From an uncultured Chryseobacterium sp. (GTDB lineage: Bacteria > Bacteroidota > Bacteroidia > Flavobacteriales > Weeksellaceae), in the NCBI RefSeq assembly GCF_913776365.1, contig NZ_CAJYMO010000283.1, positions 1 to 41,825 of the forward strand: a DNA stretch of 41,825 bases, in the 5' to 3' direction. The notes under the pieces are model-generated. The model was not told the DNA's origin. It worked only from the letters and a program-made list of their open reading frames with translations, and made no database searches. Positions 20,318 through 26,761 of the stretch are shown one piece after another. The position numbers were made by a program, and so were the translations under genes. Within the stretch, counting starts at the first letter, position 1, and every line of letters begins with the position of its first letter.

Positions 20318-20684
20318 TATTTGTATGTATAATTATTATATTCTGAAAGGTTATGGATATGTACAGGCCTCCGGCGGCGGTCTGTTGCTGCAGGAAATAC
20401 AGCTGTTTATAAGCATATAATAAGCCCTGCAGGCATCCGATGATCTGCAGAGCAGCTGTTTTTTAAAAAAAGTACAGGCAAGAAGAACAGCCTGGATGGC
20501 ATGGATACGTAACGTATTTATGAAAATAATTCTCTTTAGGAAGCCTTTCTCAGGATTGATGCATGCACCTCTAAAAGCACCACATACATCATTGTTACAA
20601 ATTCCCACCTGGGAGTACATAACGGCTAAAAGGAGGACAGCGGATGCAACAGAATATTTTTTTCTCATAATTTAATGCCTGATG
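20264..20684. repeat. Direct repeat copy A (adhesin leader)
   Basis: This 421-bp block is repeated in the same orientation at 37546-37966. The offset is a constant 17282 bp with no net insertion or deletion, and I count very roughly 25-30 mismatches (about 93% identity). It covers the first ~17 codons of the adhesin gene, its 5' leader and the 105-codon frame. A second, weaker homologous patch continues further up (20929-21014 against 38203-38288). Confidence 0.9.
20351..20668 (-). CDS. Doubtful 105-aa ORF in the adhesin leader (copy A)
   Basis: The frame begins MRKKYSVASAVLLLAVMYSQVGI, which closely resembles the export signal and mature start (…SQVGI) of many flavobacterial surface proteins. 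It then runs into Cys-rich sequence of no recognisable family and ends SNRPPPEACTYP. A sister frame of the same length lies at 37633-37950. About 15 of 105 residues differ between copies against an estimated 25 or so base changes, with no clear excess of silent changes, so I doubt the whole frame is under protein-level selection. The likeliest reading is the decayed 5' end of an exported-protein gene now acting as the leader of the giant adhesin, whose ATG follows 33 nt after this stop. A real leader peptide is the alternative. Confidence 0.3.
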   Translation of the reverse strand: MRKKYSVASAVLLLAVMYSQVGICNNDVCGAFRGACINPEKGFLKRIIFINTLRIHAIQAVLLACTFFKKQLLCRSSDACRAYYMLINSCISCSNRPPPEACTYP

Positions 20685-21198
20685 TAAAAGGAGTTTTATC
20701 TTTAATGACCCCTGATATTCGATCCCATGCTGCCCCTTCTTTTTCTTATTATCCTGTGATTTAACGTACCGAATTCTACCTGTAAATAGATCTGAATAAT
20801 AATTTTGGTAAGACAGCTTCGAATGATATGCTTTTATCCGGTAGGAACCTTTTGCATTCCATACTGATATATTTTCCAAAAAGCAAGTCTGAAGAGGGTG
20901 TGATCAAATATTTCGCTCATTTATTGCTGTTACAAAAATACTGTTTTGAAAAACTGTTATTTTTCAACTTCAGTCTCATTATTAAGACATTAGTGTATAA
21001 TTTTTACTACAAATCCTTGCTGATGCAAACGTTGATATCACTATTATTTTTCTTTTACACCATTTTCTTCCCCGCTGATGCCATAGAACCGGAAATTATT
21101 CTAATCAGGCATGATGGATGGGAAAAACGGTTATTATAAATTCTTCGTCTTAAGAGCCCTTATCATAACCATTCAGAAGTGTTACAGCAATCCCATGC
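20685..21198. other. Adhesin upstream region without an accepted gene
   Basis: About 510 nt separate the 105-codon frame from the T4SS terminator. The region is AT-rich and holds the conserved patch 20929-21014 that also occurs upstream of the decayed locus at 38203-38288. A plus-strand frame of 103 codons (20828-21139) overlaps that patch. Its hydrophobic, Phe/Leu-rich content looks like translated AT-rich DNA, so I do not accept it. Confidence 0.5.
20933..20967 (-). promoter_or_regulatory. Candidate adhesin promoter (copy A)
   Basis: The minus strand shows TATTTTTG (20940-20933), a match to the Bacteroidota -7 consensus TAnnTTTG, with TTG at 20967-20965. The 24-nt spacer is longer than the usual 19-21. 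The same two elements at the same spacing occur in copy B (38214-38207 and 38241-38239), which favours function, but the long spacer keeps confidence low. Confidence 0.35.
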
Positions 21199-21240
21199 AA
21201 AAAAAGGCAGGACTACGATGAGAACTGCCTTAAATTTTTC
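21199..21240 (-). terminator. Terminator at the end of the T4SS cluster
   Basis: The minus strand reads AAGGCAG (21231-21225), a 14-nt loop, CTGCCTT (21210-21204), then a run of seven T (plus-strand A-run 21199-21205). It lies about 310 nt past the stop of the VirB3-like gene and is the first convincing terminator after the T4SS genes. The mirror side has TAAATTTTT, so it may also work weakly on the plus strand. Confidence 0.7.
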
Positions 21241-21548
21241 AGGTTATCTAATGTTCTGATTATGAAATATACTGATACAGCCAGGGAAAATCTTATTATG
21301 CAATTCTTACCTGTATGCTACCGGAAGCTCGGGGGACAGGCGGAGGCAACATCATGTTCCGGAAAAACATTCAGGAGAATGACAGAATATTCCAGGAAAT
21401 ACATACAGACCCGCAAGAGGCAAATCAGTAAAATATATCCTAAGATATACCAACCCTCAATGTATATTATCATTATGATTCTACCTTATACCTGTCTTTT
21501 CTTTACCATTTAAATATAAATCCGTCCATTTACTACTGTCAGGATATT
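21241..21548. other. Gap downstream of the VirB3-like gene
   Basis: This ~308-nt stretch lies between the terminator and the last T4SS gene. An 83-codon plus-strand frame (21262-21513) exists, but it is on the opposite strand to everything else here and has no recognisable motif. I see no RNA gene or repeat in it. Confidence 0.4.
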
Positions 21549-21893
21549 CTAGGTTTTCTCATCTGATTTATTGGTTAGACTGGTTTCTTTTCGGAATTCC
21601 GTAGGGTTTTCTGAATTTACAATCAGGTTTTCCAATTTTTCATTAAATCTGATGCATTGTATTCCCATCTTAAAATCAAGGAAAAATTCCTTACATTCAC
21701 CTCTTCTCGGGTATTTTTTAATCAGGTACAGGTAGAATAAAGGAATGATTAAAAATACCATTGATAATAGTACCAACTTAAATACAGTGAACAGGAAAAA
21801 CATCAGGCATACTATAACTATCATTGCGGTAATCACAGGATACCCAAATACCATAGGTACCTTTTCCAGGCATTTCGGGGTTTTAAACTCCAT
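21549..21893 (-). CDS. VirB3-like T4SS inner-membrane protein
   Basis: A 114-aa protein with two adjacent hydrophobic segments (residues ~18-39 and ~42-60) ending in a positive YLIKKYPRRGE stretch, then a polar tail of about 50 residues rich in Glu, Asn and Lys. Short N terminus, paired membrane helices and basic stop-transfer are the layout of VirB3/TrbD and of the Bacteroidota TraF (DUF4133) family, which join the VirB4 ATPase to the inner membrane. Identity by sequence is weak; the call rests on layout and on being the only VirB3 candidate in a cluster that otherwise has the core set. It is the last gene of the cluster, separated from the VirB6-like gene by 233 nt, which contain a possible GGCT...AGCC hairpin but no evident promoter. 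Confidence 0.6.
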   Translation of the reverse strand: MEFKTPKCLEKVPMVFGYPVITAMIVIVCLMFFLFTVFKLVLLSMVFLIIPLFYLYLIKKYPRRGECKEFFLDFKMGIQCIRFNEKLENLIVNSENPTEFRKETSLTNKSDEKT

Positions 21894-22126
21894 ACGATAT
21901 GTTTGTTTGTGTTATTCTAAAATGATTATTGCTAAAGGCTCCATTTACCGGCATGTATTCCGGCAGCCTTGCTATTGGTCCATCGATACCATCTAAGAGA
22001 AAATATAAGTCCTGTATTAAAGGCCATACACAGCTCTCACTTTATTTATTTGTAAAAATATGATGAACAGATATGGGCTTACATCCGGCAGTATTATGGT
22101 ATCTTGAAACAGATATATGCACTGTT

Positions 22127-22969
22127 TTACTTTGCTTTCAGTTTACCCATAATTTTTCCGGGTACTCCTTTCAGAACAGAACCGGTTCTGTTACCAAACC
22201 TGTTACCGGATTCCGGATCGACCAGAAGATTGGCAAATTGCGGAACCTTTAATATCATAAGTATCATTATAATCTGAAAAGCAACGGAAAGAAGAACATT
22301 GGTAAACTCTGTACTTTCAACAGGTAAAAGGATGATGATAACTTTCATAATCGTTAGTATAGGTTCCCAGAGAAGCACAGACAGGAAGCCGAAAAACCAT
22401 GATTTCAGAACCCGTTCGTTAGAGATAACAAGCGAAAACGGTAAAACGAAAATTCCCAGAACATAATAAATAAAGATCATAAGCAATTGCCTCAAAAGCA
22501 TGTATCCGTCGACAACAGAAGCAATAAAATAAATAATAATATGAAAAAGTTCAAGAAAAGGATTGATCTGCAGAATATCATAAACTCCATTTCCATCTGC
22601 GCCTGTTCCCTGTACATGGGTTATTGCTCTTTGGAAGGCCTGATCAAAAGCGGCAGGGCTTCGCCCCGTTACTCTGTAAGCCCCCTGTTTAATGATGTCC
22701 GTTAAGATATTTACCGTATCAAATAAGAATAATTTTACAAGAGGAATATATAATGTAACAGCCATTAGAGTAAGAACAGGCCTTAGAAGGGTATCCCGGC
22801 CAATTTTTTCATCAGGATCAGCCATGGACTTCATTACTTTATATCCAATGAAAATAAAAGTAAAAGTAACGGTTATGAGAAGGATATAGGGTTTCGACTC
22901 ATTAATGAATAGATCAAATCTGGTATTAAGAATTGATCTGTACTGGTTTAAAATTTCATGTATTGTCAT
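22127..22969 (-). CDS. VirB6/TraJ-like polytopic T4SS channel protein
   Basis: A 280-aa membrane protein with about six hydrophobic segments: ~28-47, ~62-84, ~138-158, ~160-182, ~190-213 and ~225-245. A polar loop lies after the second (VTGRSPAAFDQAFQRAITHV). Charged termini flank the membrane core, and the tail is basic and Gly-rich (NRTGSVLKGVPGKIMGKLKAK). This matches the VirB6/TrbL-type inner-membrane component, TraJ in Bacteroidota conjugation clusters, which lines the substrate path. The gene lies 53 nt after a small exported coiled-coil protein, the usual order for VirB5 then VirB6 (TraI then TraJ). Family assignment is by topology and context rather than by a strong motif. Confidence 0.72.
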   Translation of the reverse strand: MTIHEILNQYRSILNTRFDLFINESKPYILLITVTFTFIFIGYKVMKSMADPDEKIGRDTLLRPVLTLMAVTLYIPLVKLFLFDTVNILTDIIKQGAYRVTGRSPAAFDQAFQRAITHVQGTGADGNGVYDILQINPFLELFHIIIYFIASVVDGYMLLRQLLMIFIYYVLGIFVLPFSLVISNERVLKSWFFGFLSVLLWEPILTIMKVIIILLPVESTEFTNVLLSVAFQIIMILMILKVPQFANLLVDPESGNRFGNRTGSVLKGVPGKIMGKLKAK

Positions 22970-23022
22970 TCAGTTTGCAGTTTTAATCGTCCGTACATTT
23001 TTAAGTACACAATTGTGATATA

Positions 23023-23607
23023 TTACTTAATCAAGACTCTGTTGATTACTGAAAGTGATTTTATCTCTTTTTTCAAAGACAAAACGGTGGCTCTGATCTT
23101 CAGAATCCTGATCAACAGCTTTGAGAACACCAGATAAACCTGTCCCGGACCGCCGGAAAGAAGCCCTGACGCCACATATCTATAGTAATCAGACTGTGCT
23201 TCGCCCAGATACCGTTCTTCAATCGTCAGGCTTTCAGATTTTTTGACCAGTGAATGTTTGAGAAACAAAGGATTGTATTTGATGATATCAATAATTTGTC
23301 TTACCGCTTTTATATCTTTTTGAGTATATTCAATCATCATCAGGGAAGTTGATACGAGTGCGAGGCTATTCAGATTGACAACGCTTTTTCTGTCATCAAT
23401 TTCCTTTTCCAGTTCTATGAGTTCTTCCCATAATTTATTCTGCTGATCCTTCAAATAGATTTCTGCACCCAGTGCCCCTATACCTGAGGTTTTAGTTCCT
23501 GCGACCGCGTAGTCATTAATGTCAAAAGACCATGTCTGCGCATGTACAAGGCTAAGGCTGAAAAAAACCGTGAATGCGAATATCATCCTAATATGTTTCA
23601 TCTTCAA
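23023..23607 (-). CDS. Exported helical protein, possible VirB5/TraI-like subunit
   Basis: A 194-aa protein with a Sec signal (MKMKHIRMIFAFTVFFSLSLVHAQ, cleavage near residue 24). The mature part is mostly helical and heptad-like (LWEELIELEKEIDDRKSV, then KDIKAVRQIIDIIKY), with a late GLLSGGPGQVYLVFSKLL stretch and a basic Ile/Leu-rich end. Its start overlaps the preceding gene by 20 nt, so the two are likely translationally coupled, and it lies directly before the VirB6-like gene. That position is held by VirB5/TrbJ in classical systems and TraI in Bacteroidota ones, which are exported helical proteins. I recognise no diagnostic motif, so the VirB5 role is positional inference. Confidence 0.65.
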   Translation of the reverse strand: MKMKHIRMIFAFTVFFSLSLVHAQTWSFDINDYAVAGTKTSGIGALGAEIYLKDQQNKLWEELIELEKEIDDRKSVVNLNSLALVSTSLMMIEYTQKDIKAVRQIIDIIKYNPLFLKHSLVKKSESLTIEERYLGEAQSDYYRYVASGLLSGGPGQVYLVFSKLLIRILKIRATVLSLKKEIKSLSVINRVLIK

Positions 23608-24142
23608 GTGTTACGCGTATTACTTTTTCTAATGCCTGCTGTATCAGGCGCAGCCTTTCCCCTTCGGGCATATAGTTGGAATTCTCGAAATAATTACCGA
23701 TATTTTCTCCCTCCGTATTAAATATGCTAAAAAATCTTCCTCTCACCAGGATATTTGAAGCTTTACCCTGTACAAAAGGCGATGAAGGCAGAACAGGATA
23801 TGTATCACGGATGTATTCATAACTCGTCCTGTACACAAATTTCAGGATATCATCTTTTTCTGAAATCAACCGAGGTGATATACGGGTAAGTTCCCTATTG
23901 GATTCTGTATAAACTTCCTTTGTCCTTGCTATAACACCTGTTTTTGCTGAAGTATGCTGACCTAATTTCCTGTGTTTTGACACAATATCCCTGTAAAAGT
24001 CCCTTGACAGAATATCGTTGGCATGCCAGGGCAGAGTAACATTTACAATAATCTGCGCTTTGAAAACGGTAGTTAGCAGTAATGTTCCTAAAAAAAATGC
24101 CCTGCCCCGGTAAGATATGAAATCAATATACGGCATATTCAT
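23588..24142 (-). CDS. Exported protein of unknown function in the T4SS cluster (1)
   Basis: A 184-aa protein that I do not recognise. The N terminus (MNMPYIDFISYRGRAFFLGTLLLTTVFKAQ) has a hydrophobic core at ~14-28 ending in KAQ, a plausible signal peptide in this group, where Gln after the cleavage site is common. The mature part starts IIVNVTLPWHANDILSRDFYRD, is charged and mixed helix/strand, and ends with a helix (GERLRLIQQALEKVIRVTLEDETY). It lies 21 nt after the previous exported protein and overlaps the next by 20 nt. This tight coupling suggests stoichiometric production with its neighbours, possibly as part of a periplasmic or surface subcomplex. No lipobox or catalytic motif is seen. 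Confidence 0.65.
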   Translation of the reverse strand: MNMPYIDFISYRGRAFFLGTLLLTTVFKAQIIVNVTLPWHANDILSRDFYRDIVSKHRKLGQHTSAKTGVIARTKEVYTESNRELTRISPRLISEKDDILKFVYRTSYEYIRDTYPVLPSSPFVQGKASNILVRGRFFSIFNTEGENIGNYFENSNYMPEGERLRLIQQALEKVIRVTLEDETY

Positions 24143-24163
24143 AACTATAAAAATATATGTTGG

Positions 24164-24712
24164 TTATTTAACAAATTGCTTAATCACAGTACTTTTCAGA
24201 TTACTGTATTTTATATTATCTTCCACCTCATCCAGCTGCCTGTTAATTCCGGATAATGATGTTCTCAGATCTTCATACAGGTTAAATTTTTCTCCAGTAA
24301 TGGCAGTTAATTCGCCATTCAAGAAATGGGAGGACATGTTTTCAATCTGCCTGTCCGCTGAACCCAGAAATATTCGGTTCTGTTTTTTAGCGGAATAAAA
24401 GAGGAAAGAAAGCTTTTCATTGTCATGCCTGAGTCTGGCAGACCTGTCTTTGACATCATTGATAATCTCTTTTACCGTAGACAGCCAGAGCATACCGCCA
24501 TAATATCTAAGCCTTTTAGCATACATTTTTGAAAAGTCCCCTGCCCTTCTCGCTGTTGTTTCTTCTCTTGTTTTTAACGGCAGATAAAGTGCAGCGGTAA
24601 CTCCTGAAAGTACAAGTGAGGGAACATCCGATAAAGGGCCAACAGGATTATTGGCAACCGGCTGGCAAAAAGCTTTCGCTGAAAACAGCAAGATTATAAT
24701 TATTTTAAACAT
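24164..24712 (-). CDS. Exported protein of unknown function in the T4SS cluster (2)
   Basis: A 182-aa protein with a short signal peptide (MFKIIIILLFSAKAFCQ). A Cys sits at the end of the signal, but the residues before it do not make a good lipobox. The mature part opens with a Gly/Ser/Leu stretch (GPLSDVPSLVLSGVTAALYL), followed by a long charged helical region with coiled-coil character (~55-165, e.g. VKEIINDVKDRSARLRHDNE and INRQLDEVEDNIKYSNL). The helical, exported build could suit a VirB5-type pilus-tip protein, but no motif confirms it. Gaps are 39 nt upstream and 21 nt downstream, so it belongs to the same message as its neighbours. Confidence 0.65.
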   Translation of the reverse strand: MFKIIIILLFSAKAFCQPVANNPVGPLSDVPSLVLSGVTAALYLPLKTREETTARRAGDFSKMYAKRLRYYGGMLWLSTVKEIINDVKDRSARLRHDNEKLSFLFYSAKKQNRIFLGSADRQIENMSSHFLNGELTAITGEKFNLYEDLRTSLSGINRQLDEVEDNIKYSNLKSTVIKQFVK

Positions 24713-24751
24713 ATTGAAATAATTTACAGGTTCCAGACAATTTCATAATGG

Positions 24752-25345
24752 TTAAAGCACAATTTCAAGGTTCTTGATTAAATGGATAAGTTCCGGATTG
24801 TTATGGATAAGAAGTGCAAGAGCCGGCAAAGTCATAACACTGATGACTTCCTTATCGTTTTTGGAATATACCCTTACCAGCTGTTCACGCATCCTGTAAA
24901 TCTCCTGCCTTTCAGCCATCTTTATCTTTGACGCGTCTACATTCTGGAGAGCGAAAAGCACTAATTTATCAAATGCTAAAGATTTCAAATAATCAGTCTT
25001 AACATGGGTCATATAGGGCAGTTCCTGGAATGTATTCAATAAAACAGGTCCTGCTCCCAGAGTTCCTGTAAATAAAGACCTGATGATAAAACTATTCTGT
25101 TTGTCAAACTGATCTGATTTTCGGTAATTCCTTTCCAGAAATTCCCTGTCATTCCTGATCATTTCCTTCAGGTAATCATTCTGTAACTTCAGTTGTGCTG
25201 CTCTCGATACATTATGTACAAGAATTTCCGACAGCTTTCTTCTTGTATCCGAATCTGTATTGTTTAAATGAAAAGCCACATGTACGAACTGGGCGGAGAA
25301 CAGGGGAAATGTAAAAAAAAGGAAAATAAATACTGCTTTCGTCAT
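24752..25345 (-). CDS. Exported protein of unknown function in the T4SS cluster (3)
   Basis: A 197-aa protein with a strongly hydrophobic signal (MTKAVFIFLFFTFPLFSAQ) encoded in part by a T8 run (25313-25320). The mature chain is helical and charged (DTRRKLSEILVHNVSRAAQL, KEMIRNDREFLERNYRKSDQ). It has a Gly-rich hydrophobic patch (SLFTGTLGAGPVLLNTF) in the middle and ends with VMTLPALALLIHNNPELIHL and NLEIVL. The pattern of signal peptide, charged helices and a Gly-rich patch is shared loosely with its neighbours and suggests a diverged family. Function unknown. It is flanked by 39-nt gaps on both sides. Confidence 0.65.
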   Translation of the reverse strand: MTKAVFIFLFFTFPLFSAQFVHVAFHLNNTDSDTRRKLSEILVHNVSRAAQLKLQNDYLKEMIRNDREFLERNYRKSDQFDKQNSFIIRSLFTGTLGAGPVLLNTFQELPYMTHVKTDYLKSLAFDKLVLFALQNVDASKIKMAERQEIYRMREQLVRVYSKNDKEVISVMTLPALALLIHNNPELIHLIKNLEIVL

Positions 25346-25384
25346 ATCGTATTTTAATTTACTGCAATTGAATATATACTGAAA

Positions 25385-25882
25385 TTATTTGGGCATGAGA
25401 CCTAATTTGAAAAACAGATTGCTTTGCTCCGCCTCATATTTCATTTTGTCAAGCTCCCTGATCAGGAAATTTAACGTGTTTAAGAAGCCCTCATCCAGTT
25501 TTTCCCTGTTTCCGCGGTTAATTTTTATCCCTATACCTGCTATATACAGGTTTTCAAGCACGCTGTTCGCTGTTTTGATGTATTCCAGCTTTTTTCTGCA
25601 CCTGCTTTTTTTAACCGGATTAAGGTAAGGACTGCAGACATTGGAATATTCTGAAAAATTAATAAGAGCGTTTCTGGAGACTGCCGTTCTACCTGAATTT
25701 TCAAATTCATTTATGCTTTCAATTGTAATAAGTTCTTCCATACTTTTTTTGGAAGCTCTTTCAAAGCCGCCAGCTGCATTGTTCTCAAGAAGCCTGGCAA
25801 CCAGGCCAGGAGGATCAAAGTACGGCAATTGCCCTTTGTACTTAAAAAAAAAGAAGAAAAAAAACAGGACCAGATATTTCAT
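25385..25882 (-). CDS. Exported protein of unknown function with poly-T tracts in its signal (4)
   Basis: A 165-aa protein beginning MKYLVLFFFFFFFKYKGQ. The signal is encoded by a T8 tract and a T9 tract (plus-strand A-runs 25857-25864 and 25844-25852) only a few bases apart, 18-40 nt after the ATG. Slippage there would shift the frame and switch the protein off. The mature part (LPYFDPPGLVARLLENNAAG) is charged and helical, with two Cys in a short loop (NVCSPYLNPVKKSRCRKKLE) that could form a disulfide. It lies 18 nt after the VirB9-like gene and 39 nt before the next exported protein. No family is recognised. Confidence 0.62.
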   Translation of the reverse strand: MKYLVLFFFFFFFKYKGQLPYFDPPGLVARLLENNAAGGFERASKKSMEELITIESINEFENSGRTAVSRNALINFSEYSNVCSPYLNPVKKSRCRKKLEYIKTANSVLENLYIAGIGIKINRGNREKLDEGFLNTLNFLIRELDKMKYEAEQSNLFFKLGLMPK

Positions 25883-25900
25883 AGAAGATCAGTTAAATGG

Positions 25901-26761
25901 TTATATGAATTCCGGAAACAAGAGTTTATTTCTGGGAATACGGATACTTACGCTTCTGCCACCAGCATGTTCGCTTACTTCAAGACTTAGGATCTCATCT
26001 TCATTTAGCGTGAATTTGTCAAATATGAAAGTAAGGACTCTCTTTTCGCCCAGCTGAATCTGCTGTTGCTCACCACAGGATTTTACCGGCTTCATAACCC
26101 TTTCCTGGTAGACATAATCTTTTTTCAGTGTATTGTTGTTCTTCAGTTTTGATCTGAAAAGGACCTGATCTATATCCAGCGTGATTTTAGATGTATTGTA
26201 AATTTCCAGACGTAAGACCATCTTATTCTGGATATTTCTGTAATAAATTCCATTTAACGTCAGATTCAGGCCGTCATTGTGATCTCTGATGTGTACTGTA
26301 GAAGGAGCCATTTCGGATAGTAAACATAACTCCTGCAGATCCTGTGCGGTTCTATCTTCCCGTTCCATCCTTCCGGCATTTTCCTCTGCAAAATAATCTA
26401 TCATGGTCAGGGTTTCAACGGCTTTATATGTAGTGACTTCCGGATCTCTGTTATATCCTGTATCAATAGAATAATAGCTTCCTTTGCCGGTAATGACCGT
26501 AATATTTGACTGCCGGCTCTTCAGGTTTTCCAATTCTTCTCCTGTATGTTTCAATTTCAGGATGTTACCGACTGTATCTGCTACAAAGTAAGCAGAGCCC
26601 ACATCAATGTATTTTATCTTTTCACTGAAAATAATATGGGTGGTCTTCACGTCTGAAACATCGATAGCCTGACGTTGATATAAAGGCTGCAGTATCTCCT
26701 GTGCAAAATAGAGTTGAGAGCAGATCAAAAACAGGATCCACAGTAGAACAGGTCTTTTCAT
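25901..26761 (-). CDS. traN: TraN/VirB9-like T4SS protein
   Basis: A 286-aa exported protein corresponding to Bacteroidota TraN (DUF4138), the VirB9-like component of the outer part of the T4SS core complex. Evidence includes a signal peptide (MKRPVLLWILFLICSQLYFAQ) and the early family signature AIDVSDVKTTHIIFSEKIKYIDVGS, with VGNILKLKH shortly after. A C-terminal beta-rich domain (NGIYYRNIQNKMVLRLEIYN ... LTFIFDKFTLNEDEILSLEV) resembles the VirB9 C-terminal lobe. Length is close to the family norm. Its ATG overlaps the TGA of the VirB4-like gene (ATGA, 26758-26761), a strong sign of coupled translation. The five small exported genes follow directly. Confidence 0.85.
   Translation of the reverse strand: MKRPVLLWILFLICSQLYFAQEILQPLYQRQAIDVSDVKTTHIIFSEKIKYIDVGSAYFVADTVGNILKLKHTGEELENLKSRQSNITVITGKGSYYSIDTGYNRDPEVTTYKAVETLTMIDYFAEENAGRMEREDRTAQDLQELCLLSEMAPSTVHIRDHNDGLNLTLNGIYYRNIQNKMVLRLEIYNTSKITLDIDQVLFRSKLKNNNTLKKDYVYQERVMKPVKSCGEQQQIQLGEKRVLTFIFDKFTLNEDEILSLEVSEHAGGRSVSIRIPRNKLLFPEFI

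Noticed and set aside
20828..21139. 103-codon plus-strand frame
   Set aside because: It overlaps the conserved upstream patch of the adhesin locus, is opposite to all real genes, and has only AT-rich Phe/Leu/Tyr composition. The homologous region at copy B does not keep a matching frame.
21262..21513. 83-codon plus-strand frame downstream of the VirB3-like gene
   Set aside because: No motif, wrong strand relative to all neighbours, and no clear start signal. It lies in the trailer of the T4SS operon.
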